This document shows, one piece after another, positions 32,478 through 40,783 of a DNA stretch of 41,258 bases. Position 1 is the stretch's first letter; each line of letters starts with the position of its first letter. The translations under genes were made by a program, and so were the position numbers. The DNA is from Paenibacillus aestuarii (GTDB lineage: Bacteria > Bacillota > Bacilli > Paenibacillales > NBRC-103111), in NCBI RefSeq assembly GCF_027789125.1, contig NZ_JAQFVF010000078.1, forward strand, positions 1 to 41,258, written 5' to 3'. The notes beneath the pieces were generated by a model that did not search any database, had not been told where the DNA came from, and saw only the letters and a program-made list of their open reading frames with translations.

Positions 32478-33509
32478 TTAAGTGGCGGACACCGGCTTCA
32501 CGGCCGCGGTCCATGCTTCAAATTTTTGCCATGCGGCGCCTTGTTCAATCGCGTGTCTGGCCAAGTAAATGCCTTCTTCGATGGAGCCGGCTTTTTGCGC
32601 GATCCATAGCCGGACGGCACTGTTCAAAAGCACCATGTTCAAATAAGGCAGCTCGGCTTCGCCGCGAAGAACGGCGAGTGTCGTCTGAGCCTGCAAGTCG
32701 GCCGTCCACTCCACTTCCGGAACGTCCACCATCAGCTCGTAAAGTTCCGGGTCGACAATGAACAGCTCGCTAGCGCCGTCTTGGATCACATAAGTGCGTG
32801 TGCGCTTTTCGACGCTGAGATCCTCGGAGCCTTCCATGCCCTGCACGACAATGCCGCGGGAGATGCCCAAATCGATCAGCACATTGGTGATCTTCTCAAA
32901 AACCGTGCCGTGGAACACCCCGACGGCCATGTAAGGCGCATCCGTGAAGCGCAGCAGCTTCTCGGCGGTGTTGAACACGGTGCGCAGCCCAAGTTCTTCG
33001 CGCAGCCCGCGCAGGGCGCCCAGCGGTGCGCACCAGTTCTCCGTCGGCGTGAACAGGAATCCTGTCCGCGCCGCGGCCGATTCAAGCGCTTCACGCGAAG
33101 CTTGCAGCGCAGGGATCTTTAACGCTTCAAGGATGTCCGTCAGCGTAATGCCCCACTTGGGGGGCATGCTGGGACTGCCGTGAAGCGTTACCGGCAAACC
33201 GCATGCAGCGAGCACGAATGCGGTGGGCAGTGTGGCGATGAACGAGCGTCCGCGTCCATCGTAAGGACCGGCGCAGTCGATACTGCCTGCGACCGGGTAA
33301 GTCGTGATGCGCGCGCGCAGCGCATCGATAAAAGCTTTGAGCTCATCGGGGGATTCCATCTTGATGCGCTCGGCAACGAGGAAGGCGCCGGTCTGCGCCG
33401 GCGTCGCCGCCCCGGTCAATATCGCTTCAGCCGCTTGAAGGGCTTCATCGTACGTAAGGTCACGGGCGCCACGCTTGCCGCGGCCGACTTCTTTTAATAA
33501 GGATATCAT
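32478..33509 (-). CDS. TrpD-like (anthranilate phosphoribosyltransferase family) protein
   Basis: A 343-aa protein with the nucleoside phosphoribosyltransferase class III layout: helical N-terminal domain (LTYDEALQAAEAILTGAATPAQTGAFLVAERIKMES) and an alpha/beta domain. The usual GTGGD diphosphate-binding motif is replaced by CAGPYDGRGRSF, and the KHGNR-like block reads LHGSPSMPPKWG. Thus it is unlikely to be tryptophan-pathway TrpD and is closer to the YbiB/TrpD2 type, whose members have divergent functions. Its ATG overlaps the stop of the ANTAR gene, so it is translationally coupled to a nitrate-type regulator. A regulatory role or a role in nucleotide metabolism tied to nitrogen supply is inference. 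Confidence 0.82.
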   Translation of the reverse strand: MISLLKEVGRGKRGARDLTYDEALQAAEAILTGAATPAQTGAFLVAERIKMESPDELKAFIDALRARITTYPVAGSIDCAGPYDGRGRSFIATLPTAFVLAACGLPVTLHGSPSMPPKWGITLTDILEALKIPALQASREALESAAARTGFLFTPTENWCAPLGALRGLREELGLRTVFNTAEKLLRFTDAPYMAVGVFHGTVFEKITNVLIDLGISRGIVVQGMEGSEDLSVEKRTRTYVIQDGASELFIVDPELYELMVDVPEVEWTADLQAQTTLAVLRGEAELPYLNMVLLNSAVRLWIAQKAGSIEEGIYLARHAIEQGAAWQKFEAWTAAVKPVSAT

Positions 33510-34162
33510 CGTTTTCGTCCTCCTTTATGTTCAGCCTGCAGCAGTTGATACACTTTGACGATGGAGGTGGCCACGTCTACCATCCGTTTGCGTTCATTCA
33601 TCGCCTGCTTACGCAAAAAGTCATAAGCTTCGGCTTCTGAGATATGCTTGATTTCGCTTAAAATCCGTTTGGCCTGATCGATCCATTTGCGCTCCTCCAG
33701 CTTCGACAAGAGCTGCTCGCGTTCCTGCAGCCATTCGGTCCGTTGGAAATAATGGTTCACGCCAAGCAGCAGGGCGCAGTGCACTTCTAGCGGGCTCATG
33801 GACGGGCCGATCAGGCCGTCGATGCCCGGATCAAGCTTGCATTCGCTGCTGGGGAACGTTTGCGAATCGCACCACCAGAACACGGGCAAGCTGCGCTGGG
33901 CGAGCGCTTGTGTCCGCCAAGGCTCCACCTGCCCGGGCGGGACAGCCAGCAGCAGAGCGTCAGCCTTAGCTTTGGACATCGTCATGGAGAGCTCTTTGCT
34001 CTCTCTGACTGTGTACACCCGAAAGCCCATATCTTTGAGCATGGCCTCGGGGGCTGATTCTTGAACTAGTTTTGACGATTCTAGCATAAAAGAGGACGAC
34101 GAGGAAGAGGGAATATGGCGAGCAAGCGGAAACTCGTCGATTAGGATGAACGTTTGTAACAT
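33506..34162 (-). CDS. ANTAR-domain antiterminator (NasT-like)
   Basis: A 218-aa regulator with ATG at 34162 after GAGGGAGG. Residues about 1-145 look like a degenerate receiver domain with a Ser-rich insertion (PSSSSSSF); where a phosphoacceptor Asp would be expected it reads DALLLAVPPG. A coiled segment (about 145-160) leads to the ANTAR RNA-binding domain (about 155-210): LEERKWIDQAKRILSE, ISEAEAYDFLRKQAMNERKRM and ATSIVKVYQLL. ANTAR proteins bind paired hexaloop hairpins in leader RNA and block termination. Exactly such hairpins lie in front of the divergent nitrate operon. No NasS-like sensor partner is visible in the window. Confidence 0.9.
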   Translation of the reverse strand: MLQTFILIDEFPLARHIPSSSSSSFMLESSKLVQESAPEAMLKDMGFRVYTVRESKELSMTMSKAKADALLLAVPPGQVEPWRTQALAQRSLPVFWWCDSQTFPSSECKLDPGIDGLIGPSMSPLEVHCALLLGVNHYFQRTEWLQEREQLLSKLEERKWIDQAKRILSEIKHISEAEAYDFLRKQAMNERKRMVDVATSIVKVYQLLQAEHKGGRKR

Positions 34163-34249
34163 TTCGATACCTCCCTCATCGGCAGTTCTATTTATATGTT
34201 ATATTCATGTTATGTATATGCGCAATAAATGTACGTAAGTTACCGAATT

Positions 34250-34279
34250 AATATAGCACAACCCGCTCTTTTTTGTCGA
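34250..34279 (-). promoter_or_regulatory. Putative sigma-A promoter of the ANTAR-trpD-like pair
   Basis: On the minus strand TCGACA (34279-34274) and TATATT (34255-34250) are 18 bases apart, about 90 bases upstream of the ANTAR start. Each hexamer is one base off consensus. Confidence 0.45.
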
Positions 34280-34324
34280 TATGATTGAGCTAAGCTGAAA
34301 TATAATATTTTTGTGTTAAGTTTA

Positions 34325-34353
34325 TTGACATGTGGCTGGTGGCGAACTATAAT
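34325..34353 (+). promoter_or_regulatory. Consensus sigma-A promoter of the nitrate assimilation operon
   Basis: TTGACA (34325-34330) and TATAAT (34348-34353) are separated by exactly 17 bases; both hexamers are perfect. Transcription should start near 34360, just before the antitermination leader. Such a strong promoter implies that control is mainly after initiation. Confidence 0.93.
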
Positions 34354-34365
34354 TGAACTCAACAA

Positions 34366-34403
34366 GACACAATGGCGTGTCGATGACGAAGGCAACGATG
34401 CCT
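34366..34403 (+). promoter_or_regulatory. ANTAR two-hairpin RNA motif, unit 1
   Basis: P1 is GACAC-AATGGC-GTGTC (34366-34381) and P2 is AGGC-AACGAT-GCCT (34390-34403). Both loops are hexanucleotides with A at position 1 and G at position 4, the signature recognised by ANTAR proteins. The 3' arm of P2 (34400-34403) is also the start of the terminator's 5' arm, so P2 and the terminator exclude each other. Binding by the divergently encoded ANTAR protein should allow read-through. Confidence 0.92.
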
Positions 34404-34437
34404 ATCCCTTACAACTGTGTAAAAGGATAGGCTTTTT
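34400..34437 (+). terminator. Leader attenuator terminator, unit 1
   Basis: GCCTATCC (34400-34407) pairs with GGATAGGC (34425-34432), followed by TTTTT. It lies about 40-75 bases after the predicted transcription start and 170 bases before the transporter gene, as expected for attenuation. Confidence 0.92.
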
Positions 34438-34465
34438 CTGTTCTCTTATAATCATATCAAGAAAA

Positions 34466-34504
34466 GGCAGCATACACAGCCGTATCTGCCGGGGCAATGG
34501 GGCC
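34466..34504 (+). promoter_or_regulatory. Possible second ANTAR two-hairpin motif, unit 2
   Basis: P1' is GGCAG-(C)-ATAC closed by GTAT-CTGCC around the hexaloop ACAGCC (34476-34481), with one bulged C. P2' is a short GGC/GCC stem around AATGGG (34496-34501). Both loops have A1 and G4. As in unit 1, the 3' arm of P2' (34502-34504) is the start of a terminator. P2' has only three pairs, so this is less certain than unit 1. Confidence 0.6.
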
Positions 34505-34552
34505 GATGAACATTCCGCATGTGAACGATGCGGGGATGTCTGTCGGCTTTTT
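34502..34552 (+). terminator. Leader attenuator terminator, unit 2
   Basis: GCCGA (34502) pairs with TCGGC (34543-34547), and an inner CCGCAT/ATGCGG stem with adjacent ACATT/GATGT extends it; TTTTT follows. It ends about 50 bases before the narK-like start. It would be a second roadblock to the same transcript. Confidence 0.72.
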
Positions 34553-34604
34553 GAACTAATGAAAAAAGAGATGGCGTGAAAGCCGCGCAAAGGAGAGGGC
34601 GTAC

Positions 34605-35843
34605 ATGGTCGATCGTAAAAGCTTTTTGCAAGTTGGGCACAAAGGTTCTTTATTCAGTTCATTTTTGTACTTTGACATGAGCTTCATGGTGTGGGTGCTG
34701 CTGGGCCCGATTGCCGTGATTCTTGCCGATGATTTTCATTTAAATGCTGCAGAAAAAGCGAACCTCGTTGCGCTGCCGACGTTGGGCGGTTCCATTCTTC
34801 GCCTTGTGCTGGGCGTACTGACGGACAAAATCGGACCAAAGCGGACCGGCCAAATCGGCTTGACGCTCACCCTAATCCCATTGATATGGGGGTGGCAGTT
34901 CGCCTACTCGATGCACGACATGTATTTCGTCGCGCTGATGCTCGGCATTGCCGGCGCCAGCTTTGCCGCTGCCTTGCCGCTTGCCAGCAGCTGGTACCCG
35001 CCGCAGTATCAAGGTCTTGCGATGGGCATCGCCGGAGCGGGCAACAGCGGCACCATCTTCGCCACCTTGTTCGCCAACCGCATCGCGCAGCATTACGGCG
35101 ATTGGCACATTGTGTTCGGCATCGCGCTAATTCCCATTGTTTTAACGCTCGTCATTTTCTCTCTGCTGGCCAAAGATAGTCCCAATAAACCGGCACCGAA
35201 AACATTCACTGAATACGGCAATGTGTTAAAACAAAAAGATTCCTGGTTATTCTGCTTATTCTACAGCGTCACCTTTGGCGGTTTCGTCGGGATGTCCACG
35301 TACTTGACGATCTTTTTCAATACGCAATACGGCCTGTCTCCGGTGAAAGCAGCCGACTTTACCACCCTGTGCGTCATCGGCGGAAGCTTCTTCCGGCCTA
35401 TCGGCGGCTGGCTGGCCGATCGGCTTGGGGGCATACGCATGCTGATGGCACTATACGGCGTCGTCGCCGTGATGATGGCTGGCATTTCTACACTACCCGT
35501 GTTGTCTGCTACAACCGTGATGCTCTTCATCGCCATGATGGCCTTGGGCATGGGTAATGGTTCGGTATTCCAACTGGTGCCGCAGCGTTTCCGCCAGGAG
35601 ATCGGGGTTGTAACAGGCATCGTAGGCGCAGCTGGCGGCTTGGGCGGATATTTTCTTCCGAAAATTCTCGGCAATATGAAACTTTCCACCGGTTCTTTTA
35701 CCCCGGGCTTCCTGATTCTGAGCGGCATTGCCGTAGTTTGCGTCCTGGTCATAGCAGCTGTGCAAGGCAGATGGAAACGCACCTGGATCGGTGAAGGCGG
35801 CAAAGTGAAAGCGGCCGCTCCGCTGGATCGCGTACACGCCTAG
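34605..35843 (+). CDS. Nitrate/nitrite MFS transporter (NarK/NasA-like)
   Basis: A 412-aa membrane protein of the nitrate/nitrite porter family with about 12 hydrophobic helices. AAAGGAG precedes the ATG. Family landmarks are VWVLLGPIAVILADDFHLN, ALPTLGGSILRLVLGVLTDKIGPK, GIAGASFAAALPLASSWYPP, GIAGAGNSGTIFATLFA and GGSFFRPIGGWLADRLGG. The two Arg-containing motifs in LRL and FRP match residues that bind substrate in NarK. It imports nitrate, possibly also exporting nitrite, for the enzymes encoded after it. First gene of the operon behind the antitermination leader. Confidence 0.93.
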   Translation: MVDRKSFLQVGHKGSLFSSFLYFDMSFMVWVLLGPIAVILADDFHLNAAEKANLVALPTLGGSILRLVLGVLTDKIGPKRTGQIGLTLTLIPLIWGWQFAYSMHDMYFVALMLGIAGASFAAALPLASSWYPPQYQGLAMGIAGAGNSGTIFATLFANRIAQHYGDWHIVFGIALIPIVLTLVIFSLLAKDSPNKPAPKTFTEYGNVLKQKDSWLFCLFYSVTFGGFVGMSTYLTIFFNTQYGLSPVKAADFTTLCVIGGSFFRPIGGWLADRLGGIRMLMALYGVVAVMMAGISTLPVLSATTVMLFIAMMALGMGNGSVFQLVPQRFRQEIGVVTGIVGAAGGLGGYFLPKILGNMKLSTGSFTPGFLILSGIAVVCVLVIAAVQGRWKRTWIGEGGKVKAAAPLDRVHA

Positions 35844-35873
35844 ATCTAACTCCCGAACGAAAGGATGATTGAA

Positions 35874-38297
35874 ATGATACACAAAGAGAAGCTGGTATTA
35901 GTCGGAAATGGGATGGCCGGGGTGAATGCGATTGAGCATTTGCTGAAGCTGGCCCCTGAACAATATGACATTACGATTTTTGGGAGCGAACCGCATCCGA
36001 ACTACAACCGGATCTTGTTGTCCTACGTGCTCGCTGGCGACTCGAAGGTTCAGGACATCGTCATTCATCCTTACGAATGGTATGCCGCCAACAACATTAC
36101 CCTATACACCAATCAAACGGTGACCAAGATCGACACCGCAGCCCAGACGGTAACCAGCGATCAAGGTCTCAAGGTTGCCTATGATAAGCTGATCATCGCC
36201 ACAGGCTCCAATCCGTTCATGCTTCCGCTGCCGGGTGCAGATAAAGAAGGCGTCATGGCCTACAGAACGATCCGAGACTGTGAAATCATGATGGAATCGG
36301 CCAAAACGTATAAAAAGGCGATTGTCATTGGCGGCGGCCTGCTCGGCTTGGAGGCGGCCAGAGGGTTTCTCAATTTGGGCATGAAGGTCGATGTCGTGCA
36401 CATCAGCGATACGATCATGGACCGGCAGTTGGACCGTCCCGCCTCGAAGATGCTGCAGGCAGCTCTCGAAGAGCAAGGCATCCGGTTCTTGCTGCAAAAG
36501 CAATCCGCTGAAATTATCGGCGACAAGCGGGTCACCGGTTTGAAATTCAAGGACGGCACTGTCGCCGAGGCCGATCTCATCGTTATGGCCGTCGGCATCC
36601 GCCCGAATGTGCAGCTCGCCAAGGATGCCGGGCTCGACTGCAATCCGGGTATCATCGTGAACGATTACTTGCAATCGAGCGTGCCGAACGTGTACGCCGT
36701 GGGCGAATGCGCGATGCACCGGGGCGTTGCCTATGGCCTCGTCGCTCCGCTATACGAGCAAGGCGCTGTGCTGGCGAAGCGTCTCGCAGGCGTCGACACC
36801 GGGCCGTATGAGGGATCTATCGTGTACACGAAATTGAAAGTATCCGGCGTCGATGTGTTCTCAGGCGGCCAGTATAACGATACGGAGGGAACCAAAGCGA
36901 TTCGGGTGCATGACGAGTTTTCAGGCATTTATAAGAAAGTCGTGATCCAGGATAACAAAATCGTCGGCGCTGTCCTCTTTGGGGATACATCCGACGGCAC
37001 ACGGCTCATGCAGATGATTCGTGAGCAAACGGACATCAGCGGTATGGGCAAAACAGCGATATTGACCGATTCGTCCGGCAGTGGCTCGTCGGTAACGGGT
37101 GGCGTGGCGTCGATGTCGGATGACGCAATCATTTGCGGCTGCAACGGAGTCACGAAAGGCACGATCTGTTCGGCGATCCGCGAGCAAGGCCTGACCAGCG
37201 TGGAAGAGGTCAAAAATTGTACGACAGCGTCCCGCTCTTGCGGCGGCTGCAAGCCGCTTGTCAGCGATTTGCTGGCGGTTACCCTGGGGGATGCCTACGA
37301 TAAGCATGCTGCCAAAGAAACGATCTGCGGCTGCACCGACCACAGCAGGGATGAAGTTGTCGCAGCCATCCGGGACAAAGGCCTTACCCATGTGCGCGAA
37401 GTGATGAGCGTGCTGAACTGGAAAAACGATGAGGGCTGCTCCAAATGCCGCCCAGCTTTGAATTACTACCTTGGCATGGTACATCCAATCATGTACCGGG
37501 ACGACAGTACGTCGCGGTTCGTCAATGAGCGGATGCATGCCAATATCCAAAAAGACGGCACCTACTCGGTCGTCCCGCGGATGTACGGCGGCGTCACTAA
37601 TCCGGCAGAGCTCAAGCGGATTGCCGAGGTGGCGGAACGGTTCAACGTGCCGACCGTCAAGCTCACCGGCGGTCAGCGAATTGATCTGCTCGGTGTGAAA
37701 AAAGAAGACCTGACCGCCATGTGGGAAGCGCTCGACATGCCTTCCGGCTACGCTTACGGCAAAGCGCTGCGCACCGTGAAAACGTGCGTCGGCGACACGT
37801 TTTGCCGCTTTGGAACCGGGGATGCGATGGGCGTCGGCATCCAGCTGGAGAAGCGGTTCGAGCGGTTGAACACGCCGGCCAAAGTGAAAATGGCCGTCTC
37901 CGGCTGCCCGCGCAACTGCGCGGAGTCAGGTATTAAAGATCTCGGCGTCGTCTCGGTCGACGGCGGCTGGGAGCTCTATGCCGGTGGCAATGGCGGTGTT
38001 AAAGTGCGGGTCGGCGATTTGCTGACGACAGTGAAGACGGAGCAGGAAATTATCGAGTACACCGAGGCGTATTTGCAATACTATCGGGAAACTGGGAAAT
38101 ACGGCGAGCGCACCAGCGAATGGGTGAATCGCCTCGGCATCACCCATGTGCGCGAGGTCGTCGAGAACGAAGAACAGCGCAAAGAGCTTTGTGCCAGAAT
38201 GGAGGCCACTTTGTCCGTCACTCGAGATCCGTGGAGAGCGGCGATCGACAGCAGCAAGATCAAGCAGGATCTGTATGAAGTGGTTGAGCTTAAATAG
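35874..38297 (+). CDS. nirB: Nitrite reductase [NAD(P)H] large subunit
   Basis: An 807-aa enzyme reducing nitrite to ammonium with six electrons from NAD(P)H (NasD in B. subtilis). ATG at 35874 follows AAAGGA; ATG at 35865 is too close to that site. Order: FAD/NAD oxidoreductase domain (VLVGNGMAGVNAIEHL, IATGSNPF, VIGGGLLGLEAARG); two BFD-type [2Fe-2S] segments (IICGCNGVTKGTI with SCGGCKPLV, and ICGCTDHSRDEV with GCSKCRP); ferredoxin-like half-domain; sirohaem/[4Fe-4S] domain with C638-x5-C644 and C678-x3-C682 (SGCPRNCAESG). All metal ligands are present and length is normal. nirD follows after 16 bases. Confidence 0.96.
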   Translation: MIHKEKLVLVGNGMAGVNAIEHLLKLAPEQYDITIFGSEPHPNYNRILLSYVLAGDSKVQDIVIHPYEWYAANNITLYTNQTVTKIDTAAQTVTSDQGLKVAYDKLIIATGSNPFMLPLPGADKEGVMAYRTIRDCEIMMESAKTYKKAIVIGGGLLGLEAARGFLNLGMKVDVVHISDTIMDRQLDRPASKMLQAALEEQGIRFLLQKQSAEIIGDKRVTGLKFKDGTVAEADLIVMAVGIRPNVQLAKDAGLDCNPGIIVNDYLQSSVPNVYAVGECAMHRGVAYGLVAPLYEQGAVLAKRLAGVDTGPYEGSIVYTKLKVSGVDVFSGGQYNDTEGTKAIRVHDEFSGIYKKVVIQDNKIVGAVLFGDTSDGTRLMQMIREQTDISGMGKTAILTDSSGSGSSVTGGVASMSDDAIICGCNGVTKGTICSAIREQGLTSVEEVKNCTTASRSCGGCKPLVSDLLAVTLGDAYDKHAAKETICGCTDHSRDEVVAAIRDKGLTHVREVMSVLNWKNDEGCSKCRPALNYYLGMVHPIMYRDDSTSRFVNERMHANIQKDGTYSVVPRMYGGVTNPAELKRIAEVAERFNVPTVKLTGGQRIDLLGVKKEDLTAMWEALDMPSGYAYGKALRTVKTCVGDTFCRFGTGDAMGVGIQLEKRFERLNTPAKVKMAVSGCPRNCAESGIKDLGVVSVDGGWELYAGGNGGVKVRVGDLLTTVKTEQEIIEYTEAYLQYYRETGKYGERTSEWVNRLGITHVREVVENEEQRKELCARMEATLSVTRDPWRAAIDSSKIKQDLYEVVELK

Positions 38298-38313
38298 AAC
38301 GGGGGGCTGAACG

Positions 38314-38664
38314 ATGCAGATAAAAGAAGAACAACTGATATGGGTATCCGCCGTGTCCTATGAGGATTTGGCTGTAAATACAGGTAAAACGATTCGTTAT
38401 CAAGGTGAGGAAGTGGCGCTGTTTAAGTTTAGCAGCGGCAAGGTGACGGCGATCTCCAACCGTTGCCCGCATAAAAACGGTGTACTCGCAGAGGGCATCG
38501 TGTGCGATGAGCACGTGTTCTGCCCGATGCACGATCGCAAAATCCATCTGCCGACAGGGCTGGTGCAAGCCCCTGATACCGGCTGTGTGAAGACGTATGC
38601 GACGAAGGTGCAGGACGGCTTGGTGTACATCGGTTTTTCAAGTGCGCAGGAATTAGCGGGTTAA
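38314..38664 (+). CDS. nirD: Nitrite reductase small subunit, Rieske-type
   Basis: A 116-aa partner of NirB (NasE in B. subtilis) with a GGGGGG ribosome site and ATG. The Rieske-like ligands C51-x-H53 (NRCPHKNG) and C70-x2-H73 (FCPMHDRK) are intact, so it may bind a [2Fe-2S] cluster; many NirD proteins lack them. It is required for assimilatory nitrite reduction. Placed between nirB and nasC. Confidence 0.94.
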   Translation: MQIKEEQLIWVSAVSYEDLAVNTGKTIRYQGEEVALFKFSSGKVTAISNRCPHKNGVLAEGIVCDEHVFCPMHDRKIHLPTGLVQAPDTGCVKTYATKVQDGLVYIGFSSAQELAG

Positions 38665-38680
38665 TTCGGGGGTGTAGGGA

Positions 38681-40783
38681 ATGAAAGCAGCATTGACGAT
38701 ATTGCCGCAAGAGCGGGTTTCGTCGCACTGCTGCTTTTGCAGCATGCAGTGCGGTCTTGAGCTCGTCCAGGCTGACAAAGGGCCTGTAATTAAACCGAGC
38801 CAGAGCTTTCCTGTTGCGACAGGACGACTCTGTCAAAAAGGCCTGAACGCTCTGGAGCATGTCATCCATCCCGAGCGGATTACAGAACCGCTGCATCGTT
38901 CGTTCGGCGAGTCGCGAGGCTGGCATGAAGTGACATGGAAGCATGCGCTTAAGGATATCGCCAGCCAAATTCAGATTCTGCAGGCGAAGTACGGCAATGA
39001 TGCCGTTGCCGTCTATGGCGGCGGATCTCTGACCAACGAGGTCAGCTATTTGCTAGGCAAATTCACCCGAGTGGCGCTGCGCTCCAAATATATCGATTAC
39101 AACGGACGCTACTGCATGTCCTCTGCGGCAGCCGCCAGCAATCAGGCATTCGGGCTGGATCGGGGGATGACGATGCCGCTTTCCGAGATCCCTTTTGCCA
39201 AGTATATTATTCTCGCAGGAACGAACGTTGCAGAATGCCAGCCGACAATGATGCCCTATTTGCTGGAAGCGAAAAAGAACGGGGCAATTATCGTAACGAT
39301 CGATCCCAGAAATACGATGACATCCAAAATAGCGGACATCCATGTGCGGCTTCAGCCTGGTTTTGACTCTGTTTTTATTAATGGCCTGCTGCATGTCATG
39401 ATTGAAGAAAAGTTGACTGCCACCAGCTTTGTTCAGGCACGGACAGTCGGGATCGAACGTCTTGAAGAGGCGGTAAAAAGCTTTACACCGGCCAGAGTGG
39501 AAGAACTGACGGGAATTTTGGAGGGCGTGATCCGTACTGTAGCACGAGGCTTTGCCAAAGCGGAGACAGGCATCGTCCTCACGGCGCGCGGTCTGGAGCA
39601 GCAGGTAAACGGCGTGGAGAACACGCTGAACTATATCAACTTAGCGCTGGTTACCGGTAAAATCGGACGCAAGGGCTGCGGCTACGGCGCCGTCACCGGC
39701 CAAGCGAACGGTCAAGGCGGACGGGAGCACGGTCAAAAAGCCGATCAGCTCCCAGGCTACCGCTTGATCGAGGATCCAGCCGCCAGGGCACACGTGGCCC
39801 GCGTGTGGGGCATATCGCCTGAAGAGCTTCCAGGCAAAGGCGTTTCCGCCTATGAGCTGCTGCAAAAAGTGGATGAAGGCGAGATCAAAGCCCTCCTCGT
39901 GCTCGGCTCCAATCCGCTTGTATCCAGCCCCAACAGCCGAATGGTGGAGCGGGCTTTGCAGAAACTGGAGCTTCTCGTCGTCGTTGATATGTTCGAGACC
40001 GAGACCGCGAAGTACGCCCATTACTTGCTCCCTGGGTCCTCGTTCCTCGAAGCGGAAGGCACACTGACCAACCTGGAAGGCAGAGTGTTCCATCGCGGGC
40101 AAGTGCTTGAGCCGCCAGGCAACGCCAAGTTGGATTATGAAATCATTTGCGAATTAGCGGGCGCACTTGGACGCGGAGCCTATTTTCAATATGCGGCGGG
40201 GATTGAGGATGTATTCCTGGAGCTGGCACGCGCATCTGCGGGAGGCAAAGCGGACTACAGCGGCATCACGTACGATCGGTTGCAAAAGGAGCAAGGCATC
40301 TTCTGGCCTTGCCCAACGCCTGAACATCCCGGGACACCGCATCTGTTCGGCACATCGTTTTACCATGCAGACGGCAAGGCGAAATTATTCGGCATTACGC
40401 CGAAAATGCCGGCAGAGCCGGCCGATCCGGAGTACCCGTACGTGCTGACCACCGGCAGGCTTGGTAACCATTACCTAAGCGGTGCGCAAACCCGGCGTAC
40501 GGAAGGCCTGAACAAAAAGGCGCCTGTCCCAGTCGCCGAAATTCATCCTTGGCTGGCAGCTCGAATCGGCCTCGGCGTCGGCCAAAATATCCGCATCACC
40601 AGCAGACGCGCCTCGCTCATCTTTCAAGTCAAGGTGACCGAGGGCATTCAGCCTCGGACGGTATTCGTCCCCTTTCATTGGGGCGAGGAACTCTCTATTA
40701 ACCAATTGACAAACGACGCCCTCGACCCCACCAGCCGGATGCCGGAATTCAAAATATGCGCCGTCAAAGTCGAACGCGCTTAG
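38681..40783 (+). CDS. nasC: Assimilatory nitrate reductase catalytic subunit
   Basis: A 700-aa cytoplasmic molybdopterin oxidoreductase reducing nitrate to nitrite. ATG follows GGGGGTG(T)AGGG. The N-terminal [4Fe-4S] motif is C17-x2-C20-x3-C24 with C51 (GRLCQKG). Bis-MGD-binding segments include YGGGSLTNEVSYLLGKF, the SSAAAASNQAFG segment, ILAGTNVAECQPTMMPYL, VLGSNPLVSSPNS, LLPGSSFLEAEGTLTNLEGR and the C-terminal YVLTTGRLGNHYLSGAQTRR molydopterin dinucleotide domain. Length fits NasC (about 710 aa). No NasB-type electron-transfer subunit or uroporphyrinogen methyltransferase lies in the window. No clear terminator follows. Confidence 0.95.
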   Translation: MKAALTILPQERVSSHCCFCSMQCGLELVQADKGPVIKPSQSFPVATGRLCQKGLNALEHVIHPERITEPLHRSFGESRGWHEVTWKHALKDIASQIQILQAKYGNDAVAVYGGGSLTNEVSYLLGKFTRVALRSKYIDYNGRYCMSSAAAASNQAFGLDRGMTMPLSEIPFAKYIILAGTNVAECQPTMMPYLLEAKKNGAIIVTIDPRNTMTSKIADIHVRLQPGFDSVFINGLLHVMIEEKLTATSFVQARTVGIERLEEAVKSFTPARVEELTGILEGVIRTVARGFAKAETGIVLTARGLEQQVNGVENTLNYINLALVTGKIGRKGCGYGAVTGQANGQGGREHGQKADQLPGYRLIEDPAARAHVARVWGISPEELPGKGVSAYELLQKVDEGEIKALLVLGSNPLVSSPNSRMVERALQKLELLVVVDMFETETAKYAHYLLPGSSFLEAEGTLTNLEGRVFHRGQVLEPPGNAKLDYEIICELAGALGRGAYFQYAAGIEDVFLELARASAGGKADYSGITYDRLQKEQGIFWPCPTPEHPGTPHLFGTSFYHADGKAKLFGITPKMPAEPADPEYPYVLTTGRLGNHYLSGAQTRRTEGLNKKAPVPVAEIHPWLAARIGLGVGQNIRITSRRASLIFQVKVTEGIQPRTVFVPFHWGEELSINQLTNDALDPTSRMPEFKICAVKVERA

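Noticed and set aside
34441..34465. TATAAT at 34447-34452 as a separate promoter for the second attenuator
   Set aside because: The -35 position falls in the first terminator stem and has no TTGACA-like sequence, so the two units most likely share the upstream promoter.
36102..36719. 205-codon open frame opposite nirB
   Set aside because: Antisense shadow with His/Asp-rich composition; nirB in this region is full length with intact motifs.
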